From NCBI RefSeq assembly GCF_029892785.1, contig NZ_JARXXA010000013.1, forward strand, positions 58,393 to 122,392: a stretch of 64,000 nucleotides of DNA, given 5' to 3'. Positions 21,191 through 29,119 of the stretch are shown here, one piece after another. Source of the DNA: Parabacteroides sp. PH5-46. GTDB taxonomy: Bacteria; Bacteroidota; Bacteroidia; Bacteroidales; Tannerellaceae. A model generated the notes under the pieces. It was not told where the DNA came from. It did no database searches and was given only the letters and a program-made list of their open reading frames with translations. The translations under genes and the position numbers were made by a program. Position 1 is the first letter of the stretch. Each line of letters begins with the position of its first letter.

Positions 21191-22546
21191 TCAGAATTGC
21201 TGAATCAATTCCTCAATCGTCAGTAACGACTGTTCCCCTGTTATCATATTCTTCAGGTTCACCTTAGCATCTGCCATTTCATTTTCGCCCACCAATGCCA
21301 CGAAAGGTATTTTCTTTGCATCGGCATAGCCCATTTGCTTTTTCATTTTGGCAGCTTCCGGATACAATTCTGTACGGATACCGGCAGCACGCACCCGGGA
21401 GAGTAACGGAAGCAAGTATGCTTCTTCTTTTTCTCCAAAATTTACGAACATCAGCTGAGTAGTCTGTAACGAATCAGCCGGATACAAGTCTAATTGGTTC
21501 AGCACGTCAAAGATACGGTCTGCTCCGAACGACATACCTACACCGGATACACCCTCCATGCCAAATACCCCGGTCAGGTTATCATAACGCCCTCCACCGG
21601 TAATACTTCCTATTTGAACATCCATTGCTTTTACCTCAAAGATCGCTCCGGTATAATAATTAAGTCCGCGCGCGAGGGTAAGGTCCAATTCCAGAGGAGC
21701 CTGTAGCTCCACACACTTCAGGCGTTCAAAAACGAATTCCATTTCCTCCACCCCTTTCAATCCTGTTTCCGAAGCAGCCAGCACTTCTTTCAAACGGGCA
21801 GCCTTCTCCTGATTACTCCCGCTCAACATAATAATCGGCTGCAAAGCTGCAATTGCCTTTTCAGACAAGCCTTTGCCACGAAATTCCTCATTTACATTTT
21901 CCAGGCCGATCTTATCCAGCTTATCAATCGCAACTGTTATATCGACAATCCTTTCAGCCTCACCTATAATCTCGGCAATACCGGACAGGATTTTCCGGTT
22001 GTTCATTTTAATAATGACGTGAATTCCAAAACGGCGAAATACTTCATCCATTATCTGTATCAGTTCCACTTCATTCATCAATGAATCAGAGCCTACCACA
22101 TCCGAATCACATTGGTAAAATTCACGATAACGTCCTTTTTGCGGACGATCGGCACGCCAGACAGGTTGTATCTGATATCGCTTGAAGGGAAACGTAATAT
22201 CATTTCGATGCTGTACCACATAGCGAGCAAAAGGCACCGTAAGATCATAACGTAGTCCTTTCTCACAGGCTTTCGATGCAAATCTTGCAGAATTCCGTTC
22301 TAGCAATTCGGCATCCGTCAGGCCTGCCAGGCAATCACCAGAGTTTAATATTTTGAATAGCAGCTTGTCTCCTTCCTCGCCATATTTCCCCATCAAGGTA
22401 GAAAGATTCTCCATAGCAGGCGTCTCTATCTGCTGATAACCATACAAGTGATACACTTCACGGATGGTATTAAAAATATAGTTTCGCTTCGCCATTTCCT
22501 CCGGCGAAAAATCCCTTGTCCCTTTCGGTATTGACGGTTTCTGCAT
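21191..22546 (-). CDS. hisS: Histidyl-tRNA synthetase
   Basis: A class II synthetase that charges tRNA(His). I placed the start at 22546 ([18 protein letters not shown], 451 residues) because this is the conserved N terminus; the open frame runs 44 codons further up through unrelated residues. Visible motifs are [12 protein letters not shown], motif 2 in [19 protein letters not shown], the HisA region [14 protein letters not shown] and motif 3 in [11 protein letters not shown]. The C-terminal anticodon-binding domain is complete. Confidence 0.97.
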   Translation of the reverse strand: MQKPSIPKGTRDFSPEEMAKRNYIFNTIREVYHLYGYQQIETPAMENLSTLMGKYGEEGDKLLFKILNSGDCLAGLTDAELLERNSARFASKACEKGLRYDLTVPFARYVVQHRNDITFPFKRYQIQPVWRADRPQKGRYREFYQCDSDVVGSDSLMNEVELIQIMDEVFRRFGIHVIIKMNNRKILSGIAEIIGEAERIVDITVAIDKLDKIGLENVNEEFRGKGLSEKAIAALQPIIMLSGSNQEKAARLKEVLAASETGLKGVEEMEFVFERLKCVELQAPLELDLTLARGLNYYTGAIFEVKAMDVQIGSITGGGRYDNLTGVFGMEGVSGVGMSFGADRIFDVLNQLDLYPADSLQTTQLMFVNFGEKEEAYLLPLLSRVRAAGIRTELYPEAAKMKKQMGYADAKKIPFVALVGENEMADAKVNLKNMITGEQSLLTIEELIQQF

Positions 22547-22576
22547 ATACTTGGTTGATTTATAAATTTCAGCCCA

Positions 22577-22584
22577 CAAATGTA
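22577..22584 (-). promoter_or_regulatory. -7 promoter element for hisS
   Basis: Minus-strand TACATTTG matches TAnnTTTG, 30 bases before the chosen hisS start. It supports the shorter start over the 495-codon open frame. Confidence 0.6.
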
Positions 22585-22677
22585 ATAGTTTTAGGTGAGA
22601 GGTAACATGTGGGTGATAAAAAAAACAGGATATTTTCCGACAAAAGGGACACTCTGTGTTTTTTAGTGTTTTTTTCA

Positions 22678-22685
22678 TACTTTTG
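22678..22685 (+). promoter_or_regulatory. -7 promoter element with no protein gene downstream
   Basis: Plus-strand TACTTTTG matches the best form of the Bacteroidetes -7 element and is preceded by a T-rich -33 region near 22657-22662. The next plus-strand protein gene is over 2 kb away, so the element probably drives an RNA. Confidence 0.5.
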
Positions 22686-22691
22686 CCGCCA

Positions 22692-22930
22692 TATGCAGCT
22701 CCCTATTGCATGAATGGATTCGGTCTAAAAGTAAACAGCCTCCACCAATACATGCGGGGCGATATGTTGCATACCTACGGCATGCATATATTGGGTTTGA
22801 CCTATTAAATACAGGGGCTGGCGCACCCTGCCTAATAACATCTAGTCGCTATGCGACATATATAACCATAATTGTTCATCCTGCAAGATTAAAATTTTAC
22901 AGCTACAGATATTACTAGAGATACCCCTTT
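22692..22930 (+). ncRNA. Candidate structured small RNA between hisS and comF
   Basis: This stretch fills a 395-base gap (22547-22941) with no convincing protein gene. It follows a good promoter and can be folded by hand into nested stems: CCAATA-CATGC (22745-22755) with GCATG (22780-22784) and TATTGG (22789-22794); CAGCC (22736-22740) with GGCTG (22816-22820); and TGCA-TGAA-TGG (from 22708) with CCA-TTCA-TGCA (22866-22885). A long closing stem, a large internal loop and an apical hairpin resemble the shape of 6S RNA, but I could not identify the family. SRP RNA, tmRNA and RNase P motifs were not found. The 3' end is a guess, near the T-rich stretch at 22926-22936. Confidence 0.4.
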
Positions 22931-22941
22931 TCTTTTAGCAT

Positions 22942-23628
22942 TCAAGCTACGGCAAGGGATAAGATACTTACTTTAACGTTTGGGATTGTGAGTAGAAGAT
23001 TGGCGCAGGCGGAAAGAGTTGAGCCGGAGGTTACTACATCGTCTATTAATAGGATATGTTTGCCTTCAAGGCTGTGTTCATTGTGTAGGACAAATATTTC
23101 CTGCATATTCAGCCAGCGGTCGTATAATGAACGGTTTGTTTGGGTGGCGGAGGCTGTTTTGCGTCTCAACACATCGGTACAGAGCGGTTTGTTCCAGACA
23201 GAAGCCATGCCACGGCATATCCATTCGGACTGGTTGTAGCCTCTTTTTCTTTCTCTCCGGGGATGCAAGGGGACGGGAAGTAATACGTCTGTTTCTTTGT
23301 AATACGGGCTGGATTGGAGCGCTATGGCCATTTGTCGTCCGAACTGCCGCGCCAGGTCTTTGTTGTCATGATATTTAAACGAATGGATAATGCGTTGCAC
23401 TTTCCCTCCTTTCTCAAAATACAACCAGGCAGCAGCCCGCACTACAGATGTTTTACCTGTAAAAAGATGGAACACCGGATTTTCTTCCTGCAAATGGAAA
23501 CCGGTATGAGGAAGGTCGCAAAGACACAGCAGGCATACATGTTCTTCGCCCTGTACAAGAGGGACTTTACACAATAGGCAAAGTTTTGGAAAGAAGAGGC
23601 TTAACAAATTATCCCATATCTTCTTCAT
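22942..23628 (-). CDS. ComF-family phosphoribosyltransferase-like protein
   Basis: A 228-residue protein if started at the ATG at 23628, which gives the conserved N terminus with a zinc ribbon (CLLC and CLLC, about residues 17-35). The C-terminal half is a type I phosphoribosyltransferase fold with the PRPP loop ILLIDDVVTSGSTLSAC. ComF proteins are linked to DNA uptake and fork restart in other bacteria; the exact role here is unknown. It overlaps recX by 20 bases and is last in a prmC-recX-comF operon. Confidence 0.88.
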   Translation of the reverse strand: MKKIWDNLLSLFFPKLCLLCKVPLVQGEEHVCLLCLCDLPHTGFHLQEENPVFHLFTGKTSVVRAAAWLYFEKGGKVQRIIHSFKYHDNKDLARQFGRQMAIALQSSPYYKETDVLLPVPLHPRRERKRGYNQSEWICRGMASVWNKPLCTDVLRRKTASATQTNRSLYDRWLNMQEIFVLHNEHSLEGKHILLIDDVVTSGSTLSACANLLLTIPNVKVSILSLAVA

Positions 23629-24100
23629 AATCGTTCCCTTTGAATAATCGACGAAGGCAAAGCGTTGCCTCCCGGCTCTCAAAACCTCGTCCCGATGCAA
23701 AACGAAGCAGTTTATACCAGGTATCCCGTTCGTCTTTTCCTCCGGCCGTTTTCTTTTTACTTTTCAATAAAGAATAGAGTATTTCCGTATATTCCTGTTC
23801 ATCAATGCCCTCCAACGCTTCTTGCCTGACGAAGGGAGAAATACCTTTCCGGGCAAGTTCATAGGCAATTTTAACACGCCCCCACTTATTGAAGCGCAAC
23901 TTGTCGTTGACAAAACTGCGGGCAAAACGCTGTTCGTTCAGGAACTTCTCCTGCGTTAATCGCGTAATGATCCGATCCGCCGCTTCAGCAGGCAAACCGG
24001 CAGTTGTAATTTTTGTTCGTACATCCTGCTCACACCTTTCTGCCGACGAGCACCAGGCCGCCATGCGATGCATCATTTCTGGTTCACTGATCTGTTTCAT
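23609..24100 (-). CDS. recX: RecX-family regulatory protein
   Basis: A 163-residue helical protein that in studied species limits RecA filament growth. The three-helix RecX repeats are visible in RCEQDVRTKI, FLNEQRFARSFVNDKLRFNKWGRVKIAYELARKGI and the C-terminal part (first and last of these quoted in short form). It overlaps prmC by 4 bases and comF by 20. No recA gene is in the window. Confidence 0.85.
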   Translation of the reverse strand: MKQISEPEMMHRMAAWCSSAERCEQDVRTKITTAGLPAEAADRIITRLTQEKFLNEQRFARSFVNDKLRFNKWGRVKIAYELARKGISPFVRQEALEGIDEQEYTEILYSLLKSKKKTAGGKDERDTWYKLLRFASGRGFESREATLCLRRLFKGNDYEEDMG

Positions 24101-24945
24101 CTTCTGGCTTTAATCATCCGGTCTTTTCCCTGCAAATCCCGGATCAGTTCTACATCTACATAGCCTTCTTCCTGCAATAATGCCACTGTATCCCCTCCGC
24201 ATTGAGCATTAATTTCCAGATACATAAAACCACCTCTGCTTAGTTTCTCCTTTCCCAAACGGACTATGGCACGATAAAACAGCAGAGGATCATCATCCGG
24301 TACAAACAGGGCTTGCGCCGGTTCATGCATTAATACATTCGCTTCCATAAGAGCTTTCTCTGCATCCAACACATAAGGAGGATTACTTACCAATACATCA
24401 AACGAAGCCGGCAAAACGGTCATCAGTTGCTCCGGTGACAACACATCCGCCTGTATAAATGAAACAGTTGCTTTATTCAGAAGGTTATTCTCCCGGGCCG
24501 TAAGCAATGCGGCTTCCGATACATCAAGAGCCAGCACTTCGGATTCCGGAAGATTCCGGCTGAGAGCAATGGCAATACAGCCACTACCTGTCCCGATGTC
24601 AAGGATACGCAACGCCTTGCCTCTTTGCTCATTCACGATACGATCTACCAGCTCTTCCGTTTCCGGACGGGGAATAAGCACCGAAGGATTTACGTTGAAT
24701 GTAAGGCCATAAAAATCCGTTATTCCTAACACATACTGGATAGGCTCCGATTGCTTCAGGCGTTCAACAATCTGCCGGATTTCCTCCTTCTTTGTTCCGG
24801 ATAATTCATTACCTTTGCCTGCCAGGTATTGATAGGGCTGCAGGCCGCAAACGTGTTCTATGATCAGGCGAATGAAACTTCGTATCTCGCCGGGAGGATA
24901 CAAATCTTTCAGGGAGTTGTTTATATAGGAAACGGTTTCAGTCAT
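24097..24945 (-). CDS. prmC: Release factor glutamine N5-methyltransferase
   Basis: Methylates the Gln of the GGQ motif in release factors RF1/RF2. The 282 residues show the SAM-binding motif ILDIGTGSGCIAIALSRNLP and the catalytic VSNPPYV. The N-terminal helical domain (GLQPYQYLAGKG, QPIQYVLGITDFYG-like) is typical. It is first in an operon with recX and comF and has a promoter at 24967-24974, divergent from ribD. Confidence 0.95.
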   Translation of the reverse strand: MTETVSYINNSLKDLYPPGEIRSFIRLIIEHVCGLQPYQYLAGKGNELSGTKKEEIRQIVERLKQSEPIQYVLGITDFYGLTFNVNPSVLIPRPETEELVDRIVNEQRGKALRILDIGTGSGCIAIALSRNLPESEVLALDVSEAALLTARENNLLNKATVSFIQADVLSPEQLMTVLPASFDVLVSNPPYVLDAEKALMEANVLMHEPAQALFVPDDDPLLFYRAIVRLGKEKLSRGGFMYLEINAQCGGDTVALLQEEGYVDVELIRDLQGKDRMIKARR

Positions 24946-24966
24946 ATATAACTGGTTATTTGACTA

Positions 24967-24974
24967 CAAAAATA
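24967..24974 (-). promoter_or_regulatory. -7 promoter element for prmC-recX-comF
   Basis: Minus-strand TATTTTTG matches TAnnTTTG, 21 bases before the prmC start codon in the 55-base divergent gap with ribD. Confidence 0.5.
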
Positions 24975-25000
24975 ATGTAAAAACAGCGATACGCAAAAGA

Positions 25001-26080
25001 ATGATTCCGATAGAGGACAAATATATGCTACGATGCTTGGAACTGGCACGCCACGGAGAGGGAAAAGTAAGCCCTAATCCGCTGGTAGGTTCCGTGATCG
25101 TACATCAGGGAAAAATCATAGGAGAAGGCTTTCACCGGAAATACGGAGAGGCACATGCCGAAGTAAACGCAATAGCTTCTGTACGTGATGAAAGACTATT
25201 AAAAAACGCAACCTTATATGTTAATCTGGAGCCTTGCTCACACTATGGAAAAACCCCTCCCTGCTCAGAACTCATTATCCGCAAGCAAATCCCCCGGGTA
25301 GTAGTGGGATGTTTAGACCCCAACCCTGTGGTATCCGGCAACGGGATCCGCATGCTGCAAGAGGCCGGAACGGAGGTAGTTACAGGCGTTATGCAAGAAG
25401 CATCGTATGAGGCAAATAAGGTATTTATGACCAGTATGCACCTGAAGCGTCCTTACATATATCTAAAGTGGGCACAAAGTAGCGACGGCTTTATAGACCG
25501 TATGCGCAAAGATGCCTCCGAACGCCCGGTTACACTTTCTTCGCCGGAGATGCTTCAGCGGATACATAAAAAACGAGCCGAGACAGATGCCATTATGGTG
25601 GGTACACGTACAGCCTTGTTAGATAATCCTTCGCTTAATGTACGATACTGGAGCGGCAAATCGCCCGTACGGATTGCCTTAGACAGAGAACTCAGCATCC
25701 CGGCTTATTATCATTTGCTGAACGGAGATATTCCCACGTTACTATACAGCGGAAAAGAAAAAGAAAACAATAAGAATGTCGAATACGTAAACATAGACTA
25801 TTCGGCAGATGTATTGAAGCAAGTACTGGCAGACCTGCATAGGCGGCGCCTCAACTCCTTACTGGTAGAAGGAGGAGCCTATCTGTTAAACCACTTTCTG
25901 CAAGCAGGACTGTGGGATGAGGTACAGATAGAAACTGCTGCTATTGCATTAGGTGAAGGTGTAAAAGCACCTGCTTTTAAGTTACAGAAAGATATTGTAT
26001 TAAAAAAAGTATCTTTTGGGATAGATGAAAACGGCAAAGAACACGTTGTAACCGTTTATTCACGTAAAAATCAGTTATAA
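25001..26080 (+). CDS. ribD: Bifunctional riboflavin biosynthesis deaminase/reductase RibD
   Basis: Carries out two steps of riboflavin synthesis: deamination of the pyrimidine and reduction of its ribosyl side chain. The N-terminal deaminase has the zinc motifs HAEVNAI and PCSHYGKTPPC. The C-terminal reductase domain begins near residue 145 (RPYIYLKWAQSSDGFID) and includes DAIMVGTRTALLDNPSLNVR and SLLVEGGAYLLNHF. The length of 359 residues is normal for the fused form. No FMN riboswitch was recognised in the short upstream gap. Confidence 0.96.
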   Translation: MIPIEDKYMLRCLELARHGEGKVSPNPLVGSVIVHQGKIIGEGFHRKYGEAHAEVNAIASVRDERLLKNATLYVNLEPCSHYGKTPPCSELIIRKQIPRVVVGCLDPNPVVSGNGIRMLQEAGTEVVTGVMQEASYEANKVFMTSMHLKRPYIYLKWAQSSDGFIDRMRKDASERPVTLSSPEMLQRIHKKRAETDAIMVGTRTALLDNPSLNVRYWSGKSPVRIALDRELSIPAYYHLLNGDIPTLLYSGKEKENNKNVEYVNIDYSADVLKQVLADLHRRRLNSLLVEGGAYLLNHFLQAGLWDEVQIETAAIALGEGVKAPAFKLQKDIVLKKVSFGIDENGKEHVVTVYSRKNQL

Positions 26081-26149
26081 AAAATACTGATTCGTCACTA
26101 AAATATTATAAATATTGCGTTTGTTTGGGGAGAAAGCCAAAAATGTTTC

Positions 26150-26157
26150 TACTTTTG
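26150..26157 (+). promoter_or_regulatory. Promoter for the lipoprotein-PorG-uppS-bamA block
   Basis: TACTTTTG at -7 with TTTG at 26124-26127, a 22-base spacer, one of the best -33/-7 pairs in the window. It lies 32 bases before the lipoprotein start and may drive several genes downstream. Confidence 0.65.
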
Positions 26158-26189
26158 TCCTTTAATACGCAACCAACTTATGTTTTTGG

Positions 26190-27554
26190 ATGAAAAATAA
26201 AATATTACTATTTATTACAGGATGTATTACGTTGTTGTTAGCGTCTTGCTTGAACTCGGATGACGAGAATACGGATTATACAGTAATAAAGGATGCACAG
26301 ATTCGTTCACTCACCCTTTCTCATGATTCGGTGAGCGGGCTAAGCAGTGTAAAATTTACCATAGACCAACTTAACGGGAAAATATTCAATCTGGATTCCC
26401 TGCCTTATGGCACCGAAATAGAAAAGGTATCCTGCAAGTTAACGTATGTTACAGGGGTATTGGGTACTGAAGTCACCATGGAAGTAGTCCCCGACTCTTC
26501 TTTTTACTGGAACGGTTCGGACTCATTAGACTTTTCAAAGCCTGTCAAATTCAAGACATATGCATACGATGGCGTTACTACGAAAACATATACAGCCTGG
26601 GTAAACATCCACCAGGTTGATCCGGACTCTATGGTATGGGAGTTATATGCCAACAATCCATTACCTGAAGCTGTAGAAGAGCAGAAAGTAGTAGTCTACC
26701 CATTGAATGGCACAGACGAATTCTTCATGTACACTCAAACGGCTAACGGCTACCAGCTATATCATTCTCCCATAACAGATGCAAAAAACTGGGAAGCGCT
26801 TTCGCTTACAGGTTTGCCTTCCGCAGACCTTGCCCTTTCACAAATGACCTTATATAACGGCAAGCTGTACGCACCTTCTGCCAACGGAGGGCTTTATGGC
26901 TCGGAAGACGGCTTAAGCTGGTCTGCCATAGCAAACGCCCCTTCGGTAAAGTATCTGCTTGGAGCTGTAGCCGAAGGTACCAACCAGGCCCCTGTTCTAT
27001 CGGCCATTATAGAAGCTGAAGATAATCTTTACTTTGCCGGAATGAACAAAGAACAGCAATGGCTACAAGGAAGTATCGTTCCCGAAAGATTCCCTCTAAC
27101 GGGCTTTGGTGCTGCCCCATATAATAACATGTATCACGAATACCTGCTGATTGTAGGAGGCCGCAACAGTAAAGATGAATTAACAAATACCGCCTGGGCT
27201 ACCATGGACGGACAAAGATGGGCGCTCCTTTCCGATGAAAAAGTAAGCTATTTCAAACCAAAAGAAGGGATCATCCTTACAAAATATGATGATAAAATGT
27301 TCTTAGCCGGTGGTATCGAATCCGGTGGAAAGCCTTCAAAAGAGATTTATACATCTACAGACTATGGAATTACCTGGTCTTTACAAGATACATTGATCAT
27401 ATTCCCGAGTGCATATAAAGCCAGGGGATTCTCATCTGTTTATGTTGACAATAACAACTATATGCTTATTTTCGGAGGAAAAACAAGCAAAGACGCGAAA
27501 TCCGTAAATGAAATATGGCGGGGACGCATCAACCGTTTGGCAACCAAGGACTGA
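26190..27554 (+). CDS. DUF6242-type lipoprotein
   Basis: A 454-residue lipoprotein with a clear lipobox (LLLASC) followed by an acidic stretch (LNSDDENTD), which in Bacteroidales favours export to the outer membrane. About 20-140 is a beta-rich domain, and the rest looks like a kelch/sialidase-type beta-propeller (NGGLYGSEDGLSWSAIAN, ASTDYGITW-like Asp-box patterns such as STDYGITWSLQD). It resembles DUF6242 proteins. It precedes the PorG-like gene, as I remember for the lipoprotein next to porG in Porphyromonas. Its function is unknown. Confidence 0.75.
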   Translation: MKNKILLFITGCITLLLASCLNSDDENTDYTVIKDAQIRSLTLSHDSVSGLSSVKFTIDQLNGKIFNLDSLPYGTEIEKVSCKLTYVTGVLGTEVTMEVVPDSSFYWNGSDSLDFSKPVKFKTYAYDGVTTKTYTAWVNIHQVDPDSMVWELYANNPLPEAVEEQKVVVYPLNGTDEFFMYTQTANGYQLYHSPITDAKNWEALSLTGLPSADLALSQMTLYNGKLYAPSANGGLYGSEDGLSWSAIANAPSVKYLLGAVAEGTNQAPVLSAIIEAEDNLYFAGMNKEQQWLQGSIVPERFPLTGFGAAPYNNMYHEYLLIVGGRNSKDELTNTAWATMDGQRWALLSDEKVSYFKPKEGIILTKYDDKMFLAGGIESGGKPSKEIYTSTDYGITWSLQDTLIIFPSAYKARGFSSVYVDNNNYMLIFGGKTSKDAKSVNEIWRGRINRLATKD

Positions 27555-27629
27555 TAAAGTTCTAAATGGTATAATTTTATGAGACATTTAACGTTAGAAA
27601 AAGAAGGTACTGTAATTAACAGCTAAGGT

Positions 27630-28346
27630 ATGACTTCAACTTTTTTTCAACGAATTGTCTTTATAATTCTGCTAATCGGATTATTTCCTGCTCTCAGGGC
27701 TCAGGAATACAAGTATGAAATCGGAGGAATGACCGGTGGTGCTTTTTACATGGGTGATGTAAATAAAAACACTCCTTTTAAAGGGCTTAATCCGGCGCTT
27801 GGCGGCGTATTCCGCTACAATGCCAATTTCAGGTGGGCGATTAAAGCCAATCTGATGTGGGCACGTGTATCGGGAAGTACAGACGGCTTGGACAATGTAT
27901 TTCCGGGAAATGCACAAGCTTCGTTCGACAGAAATTTGTTTGAACTGGGAGGGCAGGCTGAGTTTAACTTTTTTGCCTACAGCGATAAGTTTTCGTACAT
28001 GAATACGAAACGCTTCTCGCCGTATATATTGGTTGGTTTAGGGCTAACAGTAGCTCCGGGTAACGGAGAAACGTTTGCCGGGCTGAATCTTCCCTTGGGG
28101 GTAGGCGTAAAGTATAAATTGAAGAACCGGATCAATCTTGGATGTGAATTGTCGTTCCGTAAACTATTCGGAGATAATTTCGATGTAACAGACGACAGTA
28201 ATGCCATACTGGATGATCCCTATCATATAAAAGGCAGTATTTTAAAAAATAAAGACTGGTATTCACTTTTGTTACTATCGGTAACCTGGGATTTTGGCCC
28301 ACGAAGCAAACCTTGTAACAATATAAACAGCATACTAGGCTTTTAG
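27630..28346 (+). CDS. DUF6089/PorG-like outer-membrane beta-barrel protein
   Basis: A 238-residue exported protein (signal peptide ending LFPALRAQ). The mature part is an eight-strand type barrel with alternating aromatic residues ([42 protein letters not shown]). It matches the DUF6089 family, which includes PorG of the type IX secretion system (T9SS). The gene order with uppS, bamA and two skp-like genes supports this. A T9SS role is consistent with the sorting-domain protein at 61570-63549, but other T9SS core genes are not in the window. Confidence 0.78.
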   Translation: MTSTFFQRIVFIILLIGLFPALRAQEYKYEIGGMTGGAFYMGDVNKNTPFKGLNPALGGVFRYNANFRWAIKANLMWARVSGSTDGLDNVFPGNAQASFDRNLFELGGQAEFNFFAYSDKFSYMNTKRFSPYILVGLGLTVAPGNGETFAGLNLPLGVGVKYKLKNRINLGCELSFRKLFGDNFDVTDDSNAILDDPYHIKGSILKNKDWYSLLLLSVTWDFGPRSKPCNNINSILGF

Positions 28347-28360
28347 AGAATGAAAAACGC

Positions 28361-29104
28361 ATGTCGTTAAAAGAAAAAATAGACAAGAATCATCTTCCGC
28401 AGCACGTGGCTATCATTATGGATGGAAACGGGCGGTGGGCCAAATCAAAAGGAAAAGACCGTAGCCACGGACACCAGGAAGGTGTAGTAGCTGTTCGCAA
28501 AACAATAGAAGCCGCTACAGCCATCGGATTAAAATATGTAACTGTCTATACATTCTCAAACGAAAACTGGAACCGTCCGGAAGAAGAAGTTCTGGCACTA
28601 ATGGAATTGCTGGTTACAGCCATTCACCGGGAAACCCCGGATCTGATGAAAAACAATGTACGCCTGCTGGCCATCGGCAATCTGAAGCGCTTACCTCAAA
28701 AAGCCTACGACACATTAGCCGACTGCATCAAGCAAACTTCTCAAAACACCGGAACAACACTTATCCTGGCGCTTAGTTATTCTTCAAAATGGGAACTAAC
28801 AGAAGCGGCTAAACAAATAGCACAGGACGCAGTAGACAAGAAAATAAATCCCAACGACATAACTGAAGCAGTAGTTTCAGACCACCTAACGACTAAAGGT
28901 ATTCCCGATCCCGACTTGCTTGTACGCACGGGAGGAGAGAAAAGAATCAGTAACTTTCTGTTATGGCAAATGTCATACACCGAATTTTACTTTATTGATA
29001 CCTTTTGGCCGGACTTCAGAGAAGAAGAGTTATATGATGCGATCTTGTACTTCCAACAACGGGAACGTCGTTTTGGCAAGACTAGTGAACAATTAAATCT
29101 ATAA
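28361..29104 (+). CDS. uppS: Isoprenyl (undecaprenyl diphosphate) synthase
   Basis: The cis-prenyltransferase that makes the undecaprenyl carrier lipid for peptidoglycan and O-antigen. The 247 residues carry [13 protein letters not shown] with the catalytic Asp, [17 protein letters not shown], and the C-terminal [19 protein letters not shown]. It starts 14 bases after the PorG-like gene and 15 bases before bamA. Confidence 0.97.
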   Translation: MSLKEKIDKNHLPQHVAIIMDGNGRWAKSKGKDRSHGHQEGVVAVRKTIEAATAIGLKYVTVYTFSNENWNRPEEEVLALMELLVTAIHRETPDLMKNNVRLLAIGNLKRLPQKAYDTLADCIKQTSQNTGTTLILALSYSSKWELTEAAKQIAQDAVDKKINPNDITEAVVSDHLTTKGIPDPDLLVRTGGEKRISNFLLWQMSYTEFYFIDTFWPDFREEELYDAILYFQQRERRFGKTSEQLNL

Positions 29105-29119
29105 ACAAGAGTTGTTAAT

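Noticed and set aside
21180..21205. Sigma-54 promoter (TGGCAG...TTGCT)
   Set aside because: The spacing between GG and GC is 15 bases instead of 12 and the orientation points away from groS.
22547..22678. N-terminal extension of hisS to 22678
   Set aside because: The added 44 residues do not resemble synthetases, and a promoter element for hisS lies inside this stretch.
22692..22930. SRP RNA, tmRNA or RNase P RNA
   Set aside because: The conserved sequence blocks of these RNAs were not found on either strand.
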